A program made the position numbers and the translations under genes. From NCBI RefSeq assembly GCF_041359055.1, contig NZ_JBGJKZ010000005.1:62001-126000 (forward strand): a stretch of DNA of 64,000 nucleotides. Reading direction: 5' to 3'. The notes under the pieces are model-generated. The model searched no databases. It saw only the letters and a program-made list of their open reading frames with translations, and was not told the origin of the DNA. Of the stretch, positions 1 through 6,986 are shown piece after piece. This DNA comes from Paenalcaligenes hominis_A (GTDB taxonomy: Bacteria > Pseudomonadota > Gammaproteobacteria > Burkholderiales > Burkholderiaceae_B). How positions within the stretch are numbered: position 1 is the first letter of the stretch; the number at the start of each line of letters is the position of its first letter.

Positions 1-1
1 A

Positions 2-1195
2 ACAGTTTGGACTTTAAGCCCTCATGTGCAATCGAATATGCAGGGGCTAAGTGTGCAGGAGCTACCTGTACGTAGTCAACAGGAGTGCGAGGCCATTCGT
101 ATTTTGCCTAGTGATCCGATGGCTATTTTGTATACCTCTGGTACATCGGGTCCGGCTAAAGGGGTGATCTGTCCTCATGCTCAGTTTTATTGGTGGGGAA
201 TTCATACAGGTAACAAACTAGAATTGACCAGCGATGATGTGCTGTATAACTGTCTGCCTCTATTCCATACCAATGCTTTGAATACGATATATCAGGCTTT
301 GGTTAGTGATAGCACGATGGTGATTGGTAAGCGTTTTTCAGCTAGCCGACTATTTCAAACATTAACAGACAATCAGGCCACAGTCGTGTATTTGCTTGGG
401 GCGATGATTCCTATTTTGTTAGCGCAGCCGTCTCGGTCTGCTGATCAAACGCACCGTATTCGTTTGGCTTTAGGCCCTTCTGTTTCTATCAAGCAGCAAA
501 ATGATTTTGAACAGCGCTTTGGTTTCCCATTGTTAGATGGGTATGCGTCAACGGAAACAAACTTTATTATTGGTGGGGCGTTAAAAGACCAGCGTCCAGG
601 AGTAATGGGGAAAATTACGCCTGGCTTTGAGGCACGAGTTGTTGATGAGTTTGGTGAGCCAGTGGCTACTGGAGAGGTGGGTGAACTAATTTTACGTAGC
701 TTAGACCCCTACTCTTTCTCTCTTGGCTATTACAAGATGTCTGAGGCCACTATAGAAAGTAGAAAAAACCTTTGGTTTCATACCGGAGATCGAGTCAGTG
801 TGGATGAAGATGGGTACTTTAAGTTTGTGGATCGTCTAAAGGATATGATTCGCCGCCGAGGCGAAAATATTTCCTCGTATGATGTGGAAAATGCCTTGTC
901 TTCCTATACAGATATTGAAGCGGTTGCTGTATATGCAGTTGAGTCGGACTTAGCCGAAGAGGAGGTGATGGCAACATTAACACTACGTTCTCAGAATGAG
1001 GTTGATTTTGCCAAGCTCATCGAGCATTGTCAGAAAAATTTAGCGTATTTTGCCATTCCTCGTTATTTTCGTATTGTTAAACAGATGCCTTTGACCGAAA
1101 ACGGAAAAATTCAAAAATATAAATTACGGGCAGAGGGCATAACCACAGATACGTGGGATAGAGAACAATCCAATATTGTATTAAGGCGAGACTAA
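2..1195 (+). CDS. Acyl-CoA ligase (ANL superfamily), 5' end cut off by window
   Basis: This is the C-terminal part of an AMP-forming acyl-CoA synthetase, which activates a carboxylic acid to its CoA thioester through an acyl-adenylate. The frame stays open to the first base of the window, so the true start lies outside. About 397 codons are visible, against 500 or more in full-length members. Numbering from the GTG at 26, the P-loop motif TSGTSGPAKG is at residues 37-46. A YASTET motif and the hinge region GDRVSVDEDGYFKFVDRLKD follow, and the A10 motif ENGKIQKYKLR carries the probable catalytic lysine at 361. The thiolase-like gene starts one base after its stop, so it belongs to an operon with the thiolase-like, DUF35 and Bug-receptor genes. 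The relaxed similarity to crotonobetaine/carnitine-CoA ligases is an impression; the substrate is unknown. Confidence 0.85.
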   Translation, partial: TVWTLSPHVQSNMQGLSVQELPVRSQQECEAIRILPSDPMAILYTSGTSGPAKGVICPHAQFYWWGIHTGNKLELTSDDVLYNCLPLFHTNALNTIYQALVSDSTMVIGKRFSASRLFQTLTDNQATVVYLLGAMIPILLAQPSRSADQTHRIRLALGPSVSIKQQNDFEQRFGFPLLDGYASTETNFIIGGALKDQRPGVMGKITPGFEARVVDEFGEPVATGEVGELILRSLDPYSFSLGYYKMSEATIESRKNLWFHTGDRVSVDEDGYFKFVDRLKDMIRRRGENISSYDVENALSSYTDIEAVAVYAVESDLAEEEVMATLTLRSQNEVDFAKLIEHCQKNLAYFAIPRYFRIVKQMPLTENGKIQKYKLRAEGITTDTWDREQSNIVLRRD

Positions 1196-1196
1196 G

Positions 1197-2345
1197 ATGC
1201 AGACGACACGGATTATTGATGCCGTTGAGCTGCCTTATGTTCGTTCGAGCGAGCACGATTCAGCTACTTTAATCTGCGATGCCGTTTTAGCTTTACTTGA
1301 AAAAACGGGACTGTCTATTGTTGATATAGATGGTTTGGGAGTGGCTTCATTTAGCTTGGCACCGAACCGCGCTATAGATATCGCTTGGCGCTTGAGCATG
1401 AGTTTGTCTTGGGTGCATGATGAGGCGAATGGTGGTGTAAGTGCCTTAAACATGGTGCAGCATGCTATGGCTGCTATTGCTACTGGTCAGGCATCAGCCA
1501 TAGTGCTCGTGGCCGGAGATAGTTTTGACAAAGCGATGTTTGAGCAGCTAATTAATGGCTATAACAGTACGACTCAAAACTATTTGGCTCCTATAGGAGC
1601 GGCAAGTCCCAATACTCTTTTTTCTTTTTTGACTAAGCAATATCAGGAGTTGCGTGGATTAAAGACCGAGGACTTTGGTCATCTGGTTCTGCAACAGCGA
1701 CAATGGGCTGCGCTGAATCCTAGTGCTCTTTATCGTACTCCATTAAGTATGGAGGAGTATTTGGCGGCATGCCCTGTTACTGATGTGCTCGGTCTTTATG
1801 ATTGTGTGCCCGTTGCAGCCGGAGCGAATGCGATTTTATTAGTTCGAGCCGATCATCCTCTTGCTCAACAGGGGCCAAGTCTTGCCATTCGTGCCTTTCA
1901 GGCCAAACATAACTATGACAATCAACTAGGGACGGGTTTACAGACAGGACTAGCTCAAATCAAAGACCATCTCTGGAAACAAGCCGATTTGGCACCTGAT
2001 TCTATAGATGTATGTGCCATTTATGATGATTATCCTGTGATGGTCTTGGCTCAGTTAGAGGATTTGGGGTTTTTTAGCGCAGATCAGATTCGTCCTTTTA
2101 TTCGAGATCAGATTGCTACCCAACGTTTTAAATTGAACACTTCTGGGGGGCAGTTGTCCTGTGGGCAAGCAGGTACAGCAGGAAGTATGTTGGGTTTGGT
2201 TGAGGTTATTCAACAATTAACAGGGCAAGCAGCTGAACGTCAGGTGGTGCAGCCCCAGTATGGGTTGGTGACTGGGTATGGCATGGTGCAATACCGCTAT
2301 TGCATGTGTGCGGCCGCCATGGTTTTAGAGGTGCAAAATGTTTAA
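1197..2345 (+). CDS. Thiolase-like / lipid-transfer-type protein lacking usual catalytic residues
   Basis: A 382-residue protein with the thiolase fold pattern: an N-terminal half with a helix-start region EANGGVSALNMV (residues 76-87), and a C-terminal half with NTSGGQLSCGQAGTAGSM followed by GLVTGYGMVQ. In true thiolases the nucleophilic Cys lies in the first of these segments and a His in GHPxGATG lies in the second. Here the first has Gly in that place and the second reads GQAGTAG, so ordinary thiolysis is unlikely. Thiolase-like proteins without these residues, paired with a DUF35 protein, are known as retro-aldolases or lipid-transfer proteins (Ltp2-ChsH2 type). The downstream DUF35 gene overlaps this one by 8 bases, which supports such a complex. 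The role in a side-chain or short acyl-CoA degradation pathway is inferred. Confidence 0.8.
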   Translation: MQTTRIIDAVELPYVRSSEHDSATLICDAVLALLEKTGLSIVDIDGLGVASFSLAPNRAIDIAWRLSMSLSWVHDEANGGVSALNMVQHAMAAIATGQASAIVLVAGDSFDKAMFEQLINGYNSTTQNYLAPIGAASPNTLFSFLTKQYQELRGLKTEDFGHLVLQQRQWAALNPSALYRTPLSMEEYLAACPVTDVLGLYDCVPVAAGANAILLVRADHPLAQQGPSLAIRAFQAKHNYDNQLGTGLQTGLAQIKDHLWKQADLAPDSIDVCAIYDDYPVMVLAQLEDLGFFSADQIRPFIRDQIATQRFKLNTSGGQLSCGQAGTAGSMLGLVEVIQQLTGQAAERQVVQPQYGLVTGYGMVQYRYCMCAAAMVLEVQNV

Positions 2346-2640
2346 AACGGAACAGTGCCAACAATGCAAGCAATCGGTTTACCCGCCTAAGCAGATTTGT
2401 CCTAACTGTTATGGCTCGAATTTTATTTCGGCTCCTGATCAGATAGGACAGATAGTTGCCCAAGTTAAAAATGCGCATCAAGACCATTACATAAGTTTAG
2501 TTAAAACTAAAAACCACGTTTTAGTTTTTGCTATAGCAGTACAGGCTTTGCCAGTAGGCCAAGCAGTACGTATTTATGAAGACAATAAAAAACTGATTTC
2601 CATTCCTATTGAGGAGACAACTGATGAAAAAAACCGTTAA
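2338..2640 (+). CDS. DUF35 OB-fold protein with N-terminal zinc ribbon
   Basis: A 100-residue acyl-CoA-binding type protein of the DUF35 family. The N terminus has two CxxC pairs (CQQC at 7-10 and CPNC at 21-24) that should bind one zinc ion. The remainder is beta-rich, as expected for an OB fold. DUF35 proteins are usually obligate partners of thiolase-like or aldolase proteins. This gene starts inside the end of the thiolase-like gene (8-base overlap), implying translational coupling and complex formation. It is slightly shorter than the usual 120-140 residues. The next gene starts at 2624, inside its last codons. Confidence 0.8.
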   Translation: MFKTEQCQQCKQSVYPPKQICPNCYGSNFISAPDQIGQIVAQVKNAHQDHYISLVKTKNHVLVFAIAVQALPVGQAVRIYEDNKKLISIPIEETTDEKNR

Positions 2641-3577
2641 TACCTTGTTGTTAGGTTCTGTATTAGCTCTAAGTAGCACGGCTGTGTTAGCAGAGAAAAT
2701 AACTATAGTTGTGCCATACCCTCCAGGTGGGGCAGCAGATCAGCTAGCACGGGTTATTGCCCAAGGTTTAACTGAGCAAAAAGGGCATCAGGTGCTAGTT
2801 GAAAACCGTCCCGGCGCGGGGGCTCAGATAGCAATGAACCAGCTGCAACGAGTACGCAAAGATGATGATATTGTTTTAATTTTGTCAGATCATAGTGCTT
2901 TTACTTTAAATCAAAAACTATATAAGAATCTTAATTACGATATTAAGAACGACATTAAACCAGTCACATTGGTCGCAGAGGCACCTATTTTCTTATTTAG
3001 TAAAACAGAGGGACCACTTAATACTGCAGAGAGCTTTTTGGCAGCAGCTAATAGCCAGAATTTAAGATATGGCGTGCCTGGTATAGGAACGGGCACGCAC
3101 TTAACTGCTGAGATGCTCAATCTAGAGGTAGACGGCAATTTGACGGTAGTGCCCTATCGTGGTGCTGCACCCGCTTTGGTGGATTTAGTGGGTGGGCAGC
3201 TTGATTTTATGTTTGATGTATCAGCAGGCAGTACAGCTTTTGTGGAGAATAATCAATTAACTGTTCTAGCGGTAGCTGATCAAGTGCGTAGCGACTTAAA
3301 GCCGGATGTACCCACATTAAAAGAGCTGGGAGTTAATGACGTTGATTTTAGAATTTGGTGGGGGCTAGGAGCGCAGTCCAAATTAAAAGACGAGCTAATT
3401 AACCAAGTTCAAGCCGATGTATCTGAGGTATTAAATAATCAAAAGGTGATTGATGACTTCAGAAAAAGTGGCATTTTAGTGCAAACCACCACACCACTAG
3501 AAATGGAAAGTTTGATTAATGGAGAAATTAGTACCGTAGGTCCATTGATTGATGAGTTAGGACTTAGCATTCAATAA
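2624..3577 (+). CDS. Bug-family tripartite tricarboxylate transporter substrate-binding protein
   Basis: A periplasmic solute receptor of the Bug/TctC family, greatly expanded in Bordetella and its relatives. I chose the ATG at 2624 over an upstream TTG because GAGGAG (2611-2616) sits 7 bases ahead of it. The protein then begins with a clean signal peptide, MKKTVNTLLLGSVLALSSTA, cleaved about residue 22 after VLA. Family hallmarks are visible: IVVPYPPGGAADQLAR near the mature N terminus, ENRPGAGAQIA, and PYRGAAPALVDLVGGQLDFM. No TctA/TctB membrane genes are present, so this is an orphan receptor that presumably works with a transporter encoded elsewhere. Its position in a CoA-ligase operon suggests that it captures that pathway's carboxylate substrate (inference). 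Confidence 0.9.
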   Translation: MKKTVNTLLLGSVLALSSTAVLAEKITIVVPYPPGGAADQLARVIAQGLTEQKGHQVLVENRPGAGAQIAMNQLQRVRKDDDIVLILSDHSAFTLNQKLYKNLNYDIKNDIKPVTLVAEAPIFLFSKTEGPLNTAESFLAAANSQNLRYGVPGIGTGTHLTAEMLNLEVDGNLTVVPYRGAAPALVDLVGGQLDFMFDVSAGSTAFVENNQLTVLAVADQVRSDLKPDVPTLKELGVNDVDFRIWWGLGAQSKLKDELINQVQADVSEVLNNQKVIDDFRKSGILVQTTTPLEMESLINGEISTVGPLIDELGLSIQ

Positions 3578-3589
3578 GATAATAGGAAA

Positions 3590-3613
3590 AGCAGCTAATA
3601 AGCTGCTTTTTTT
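3590..3613 (+). terminator. Bidirectional intrinsic terminator
   Basis: A perfect 7-bp stem AGCAGCT/AGCTGCT (3590-3596 and 3601-3607) with a 4-base loop is followed by seven T. A run of A precedes it on the other side. It sits between the convergent Bug receptor and GntR genes and touches the GntR stop codon, so it probably ends both transcripts. Confidence 0.85.
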
Positions 3614-4283
3614 AGTTATGGTGGATGGTAGTGAGTTGAGCTTGAATTGCGCAGTATTTATCACGACAGATAATTAGATTTTCCGCCACAAGCTGCTTAG
3701 CAAGATGAGGGTCTTTATTGAGAAAGCTTTCCGTGATTTGCTGAATACGTTGTGCTGTACCGTGACGAAAATCGGGGTCACTAAGAGCTTGTATGCGAGC
3801 TTGCTCAGCCCAGTCACGTAAGCGGTCCATTGTGTCTTTAAGGGTTAAGTTGTGAACAGCCTGTGCCCAAGTACGTCTAAAACTCCAATTAGCCAACAGG
3901 TTGTCCTTGACCAGACCCTGTTGATCGGTCAAGGCAACTTTTTTACTGGCAGCCTCTAGAGATTGGAGCTGAAAATCAGTGGCGGCTTGACAAGCTTGGT
4001 AGGCGGCTTCGGGGTCTAGCAAAAGACGTACAGCAAAAATATCGAAAATATTTTCAGCCGAGTATGCTTTTAATATAAACCCACGATAGGTGGACTCTAA
4101 AAAACCTTCGCTTCGGAGTTGTAGTAGTGCTTCGCGCACAGGCATTCTCGACATACCTAGCTCTAGGGCAATGTCTTTGTCTACTAAACGATTAGAGTAG
4201 GTAATTTCGCCGATTAGAATGGCGTGCCTTAGATGGTGATAGGCACGCTCTCGATTATTTAATGGTTGATTTTTTGGGTTCAT
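3612..4283 (-). CDS. GntR-family transcriptional regulator, FCD (FadR/VanR) subgroup
   Basis: A 223-residue DNA-binding regulator. The winged helix-turn-helix occupies roughly residues 8-75, with the typical GntR segment LGMSRMPVREALLQLRSEGF. An all-helical FCD ligand-binding domain follows and would bind a carboxylate or acyl effector, often with a metal. The gene converges on the acyl-CoA ligase/thiolase/Bug operon across a shared terminator, so it is a plausible but unproven regulator of that operon, whose promoter is outside the window. The 55-base gap to hemB holds two direct AACGTA copies near the start codon and no convincing operator. Confidence 0.9.
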   Translation of the reverse strand: MNPKNQPLNNRERAYHHLRHAILIGEITYSNRLVDKDIALELGMSRMPVREALLQLRSEGFLESTYRGFILKAYSAENIFDIFAVRLLLDPEAAYQACQAATDFQLQSLEAASKKVALTDQQGLVKDNLLANWSFRRTWAQAVHNLTLKDTMDRLRDWAEQARIQALSDPDFRHGTAQRIQQITESFLNKDPHLAKQLVAENLIICRDKYCAIQAQLTTIHHN

Positions 4284-4338
4284 AAAAAACGTAGCATTTT
4301 TAACGTACTACACGACTACAATACCTTGGGTTTGAGCT

Positions 4339-5355
4339 TTAGCTATTTGCTTTCAGCCATTTTGCCGCTTCGATGGCAAAGTAGGTCAAAATACCATCTG
4401 CACCGGCACGTTTAAAAGCGAGCAGAGCTTCCATCATGACCTTGTCGTGGTCTAGCCAACCATTTTGACTAGCGGCCTTCAGCATGGCGTATTCACCACT
4501 GACTTGATAAGCAAAAGTAGGCATACCAAAGGCATCTTTGACCTCGCGTACTACATCAAGGTAAGGCATGCCTGGTTTTACCATAACCATGTCCGCACCC
4601 TCGCGAATATCTGCTGCTACTTCACGTAATGCTTCTAGACGGTTTGCTGGGTCCATTTGATAAGAGGCTTTGTCGGATTTACCCAAGTTAGAGGCCGAAC
4701 CGACTGCGTCACGGAAAGGACCATAAAACGCGCTGGCGTACTTTGCTGAGTAAGCCATTAAGCGGGTATCAATGAACTGGTTTTCATCCAGAATGCGACG
4801 AATAGCACCCATACGACCATCCATCATGTCGCTAGGAGCAATAATGTCTACTCCGGCCTGAGCCTGAGTAAGAGCTTGTTGGCACAGTACCTCGACGGTA
4901 GGCTCGTTTAATACGTAGCCGTTTTCATCAATAATGCCGTCTTGACCATGACTGGTGTAGGGGTCGAGCGCTACATCCGTTAGGATGCCTAATTCAGGAA
5001 ATTCTTTTTTGAGTAAAGCAACAGTACGCGGAACAAGGCCATCAGGGTTGCCTGCCTCTAGGCCTTTAGGGCACTTGAGTTCGGCGTCGATAGATGGGAA
5101 TAACGATAAAACAGGAATACCAAGTTTTACGCACTCTTCGGCTATAGGTAACAAGGTATCGGGGGAGTAACGGTTCACGCCTGGCATAGAATCGACCGCC
5201 TCTTGGACGTTTTTGCCATCGCGAATAAAAACAGGATAAATGAAGTCGTTCACACTGACCGAGCTTTCACGAACCAAGCGACGAGTAAAGTCATCGCGAC
5301 GATTACGACGAGGACGGCTGTGTGGAAAATGAACGTCAGGTAAAAATTTTGTCAT
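4339..5355 (-). CDS. hemB: Porphobilinogen synthase (delta-aminolevulinic acid dehydratase)
   Basis: This enzyme condenses two 5-aminolevulinate molecules to porphobilinogen, the second step of tetrapyrrole synthesis in the cytoplasm. The length of 338 residues is normal. The two active-site lysines are visible: K205 in MAYSAKYASAFYG and K260 in MVKPGMPYLD. The metal site reads DVALDPYTSHGQDG (127-140), with Asp in the positions where zinc-dependent enzymes have a Cys triad, so this is the magnesium-responsive, non-zinc class common in Proteobacteria. The start codon overlaps the stop of yihA by 4 bases (ATGA), so the two form an operon transcribed leftwards. No terminator is evident before the GntR gene. 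Confidence 0.97.
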   Translation of the reverse strand: MTKFLPDVHFPHSRPRRNRRDDFTRRLVRESSVSVNDFIYPVFIRDGKNVQEAVDSMPGVNRYSPDTLLPIAEECVKLGIPVLSLFPSIDAELKCPKGLEAGNPDGLVPRTVALLKKEFPELGILTDVALDPYTSHGQDGIIDENGYVLNEPTVEVLCQQALTQAQAGVDIIAPSDMMDGRMGAIRRILDENQFIDTRLMAYSAKYASAFYGPFRDAVGSASNLGKSDKASYQMDPANRLEALREVAADIREGADMVMVKPGMPYLDVVREVKDAFGMPTFAYQVSGEYAMLKAASQNGWLDHDKVMMEALLAFKRAGADGILTYFAIEAAKWLKANS

Positions 5356-5975
5356 GGTACAAATTGTGGAGAAATCCAGTTCTCTATGTGTAGGGTGGCC
5401 TCTTCGAGGCCGAGACGGTGCGTGGCAGAAAAAGGCAACGCGTGTACCGCTCCGATTTCTTTGAGCTCTTTGCGAGCTGCAGCGACCGCTTGAATGCGTT
5501 TGCCATACGCGAATTTGTCGGCTTTAGTTAATAATACTAATACCGGACGGCCTGTGGGCGCAATCCAGTGGGCGAGCTGTAGGTCAAGATCAGTCAGGCC
5601 ACGCCGTATATCAATGACCAGCACAATGCCTGCCAGAGAGCTACGCTCGCGTAGGTAACTGCCTAACACCTGATCCCACTGTTGTTTTTCTTGGCGATTA
5701 ACGGCGGCATAGCCGTAACCAGGCAAATCGACTAAATAACCTAATTGACCGTCTTTATCGAGTGGGTCAGGAATACCAAACATGTTAATTAAACGTGTGC
5801 GGCCAGGCGTTTTACTGGAAAAAGCTAAGCGTCGTTGGTTTGTTAACACATTAATGGCAGAGGATTTTCCCGCGTTAGAGCGCCCCACAAAACACACCTC
5901 TGGTGGGCCTGCTGGGGGTAATTGCGAAAGTTGCGCTGCTGAAATAGTGAAACGAGCGCGATGTAATATAGACAT
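5352..5975 (-). CDS. yihA: Ribosome biogenesis GTP-binding protein YihA/YsxC (EngB)
   Basis: A 207-residue essential-type GTPase of the TrmE-Era-EngA-YihA-Septin group that assists assembly of the large ribosomal subunit. Motifs are in order: G1 GRSNAGKSS at 31-39, a G2 region with TPGRTR, G3 DLPGYGYA, and G4 TKADK. It lies upstream of hemB with a 4-base overlap and divergent from the cytochrome c4 gene. This arrangement (yihA beside a dihaem cytochrome c4 and the ResB/CcsA genes) is typical of betaproteobacteria. The promoter should be within the 164-base divergent gap. Confidence 0.96.
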   Translation of the reverse strand: MSILHRARFTISAAQLSQLPPAGPPEVCFVGRSNAGKSSAINVLTNQRRLAFSSKTPGRTRLINMFGIPDPLDKDGQLGYLVDLPGYGYAAVNRQEKQQWDQVLGSYLRERSSLAGIVLVIDIRRGLTDLDLQLAHWIAPTGRPVLVLLTKADKFAYGKRIQAVAAARKELKEIGAVHALPFSATHRLGLEEATLHIENWISPQFVP

Positions 5976-6012
5976 GGTGTAGCAATTTCCGTTTAATTTT
6001 GTAGCTCTATTG

Positions 6013-6018
6013 TATAAT
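6013..6018 (+). promoter_or_regulatory. Candidate -10 element for the cytochrome c4 gene
   Basis: A perfect TATAAT hexamer lies about 120 bases ahead of the cytochrome c4 start in the gap divergent from yihA. The -35 region is poor (TTTAAT-like, at non-ideal spacing), so the assignment rests on the -10 match alone. A GAGGA ribosome binding site at 6131-6135 precedes the ATG at 6140. Confidence 0.45.
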
Positions 6019-6139
6019 CACTAAGTTTAATACTGTATCGTCGTATTCTTAGCAAAAGATGCTGATGTAGAATGCGACGGGTTTGGCGGCATAAGCCTCC
6101 ATTGCTTATTCCAGTTGAATCGCGATTGTCGAGGACTAC

Positions 6140-6835
6140 ATGAAGCGCGTGCTATCAAAATTTATTATCACAAGCAGCCTAGTGGCGGGTTGTTCCGTGC
6201 TGAATTTCGCTTATGCTGCCGAAGCAGCAAAGCCCGACTTACAAAAAGGCGAACAGCTTTATATTAATGGCAATGTATCTAAAGGTGTACTTGCCTGTGT
6301 AACCTGTCACGGCGAAGCCGGTAACAGCACGTTAAGTGCGAACCCCAACTTAGCACATCAGCCTTTTGAGTATATCGTTAAACAGCTGCACGATTTTAAC
6401 TCCACCAAAGATGGGGTGCCTGCTCCTCGTTTAGGTGCGGGTGGGGCTCCTAGTGTAATGGCTAGTATTGCTGCTGGTATGACTGAAGAAGACATACGCA
6501 ACGTGGCCTTTTATCTTAGTCAACAAGACTTAGACCTAGAAAAAGCGGCCACAGCAACGGATTTAGAAAGTCTAGATCGTGGTCAGCAAATCTGGCGTGG
6601 TGGTTTGCCCGAGCGCGGCGTGGCTGCCTGTGCGGCCTGTCATGCTCCTAACGGTGCCGGTATCCCTGGTCAGTATCCCCGTCTTGGCGGTCAATTCCCT
6701 TCCTATATTGCCGAGCAATTACGCTTATTCCGAAGTGGTGATCGCAACAACCAAGTCATGATGCACGAAATCGCTGACCGTATGAACGACAAAGACATCG
6801 ATGCCGTCGCTGATTACGCAGCCGGATTACGTTAA
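6140..6835 (+). CDS. Dihaem cytochrome c4
   Basis: A 231-residue periplasmic electron carrier with a signal peptide of about 26 residues ending FAYA. Two haem c attachment motifs are present: CVTCH (53-57) and CAACH (164-168). They divide the protein into two homologous cytochrome c domains of about 90 residues, the cytochrome c4 pattern. Candidate axial methionines follow each site (for example M114 in AAGMTEED). It donates electrons to terminal oxidases. It is the first gene of a rightward block leading to resB and ccsA, which make the machinery that attaches such haems, although a terminator separates them. Confidence 0.95.
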   Translation: MKRVLSKFIITSSLVAGCSVLNFAYAAEAAKPDLQKGEQLYINGNVSKGVLACVTCHGEAGNSTLSANPNLAHQPFEYIVKQLHDFNSTKDGVPAPRLGAGGAPSVMASIAAGMTEEDIRNVAFYLSQQDLDLEKAATATDLESLDRGQQIWRGGLPERGVAACAACHAPNGAGIPGQYPRLGGQFPSYIAEQLRLFRSGDRNNQVMMHEIADRMNDKDIDAVADYAAGLR

Positions 6836-6855
6836 AAACACAGTCTAAGCGGTTT

Positions 6856-6892
6856 AAGCTCATCTTGCGTGTTTGCAAGATGAGCTTTGTTG
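6856..6892 (+). terminator. Intrinsic terminator after cytochrome c4
   Basis: A perfect 13-bp stem (6856-6868 with 6875-6887, core GCTCATCTTGC) with a 6-base loop is followed by TTGTTGT. It lies 20 bases past the stop codon. The T tract is imperfect but the stem is strong. Confidence 0.8.
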
Positions 6893-6986
6893 TCTGTAAA
6901 AGTTAAGAAGTGCGGAACTTTTGCTGGGGTGTGCTTTCTAACTCGGTTAGCGTTCCTTCTTCCTTATTTGTTTAAAAGTTAATTTT

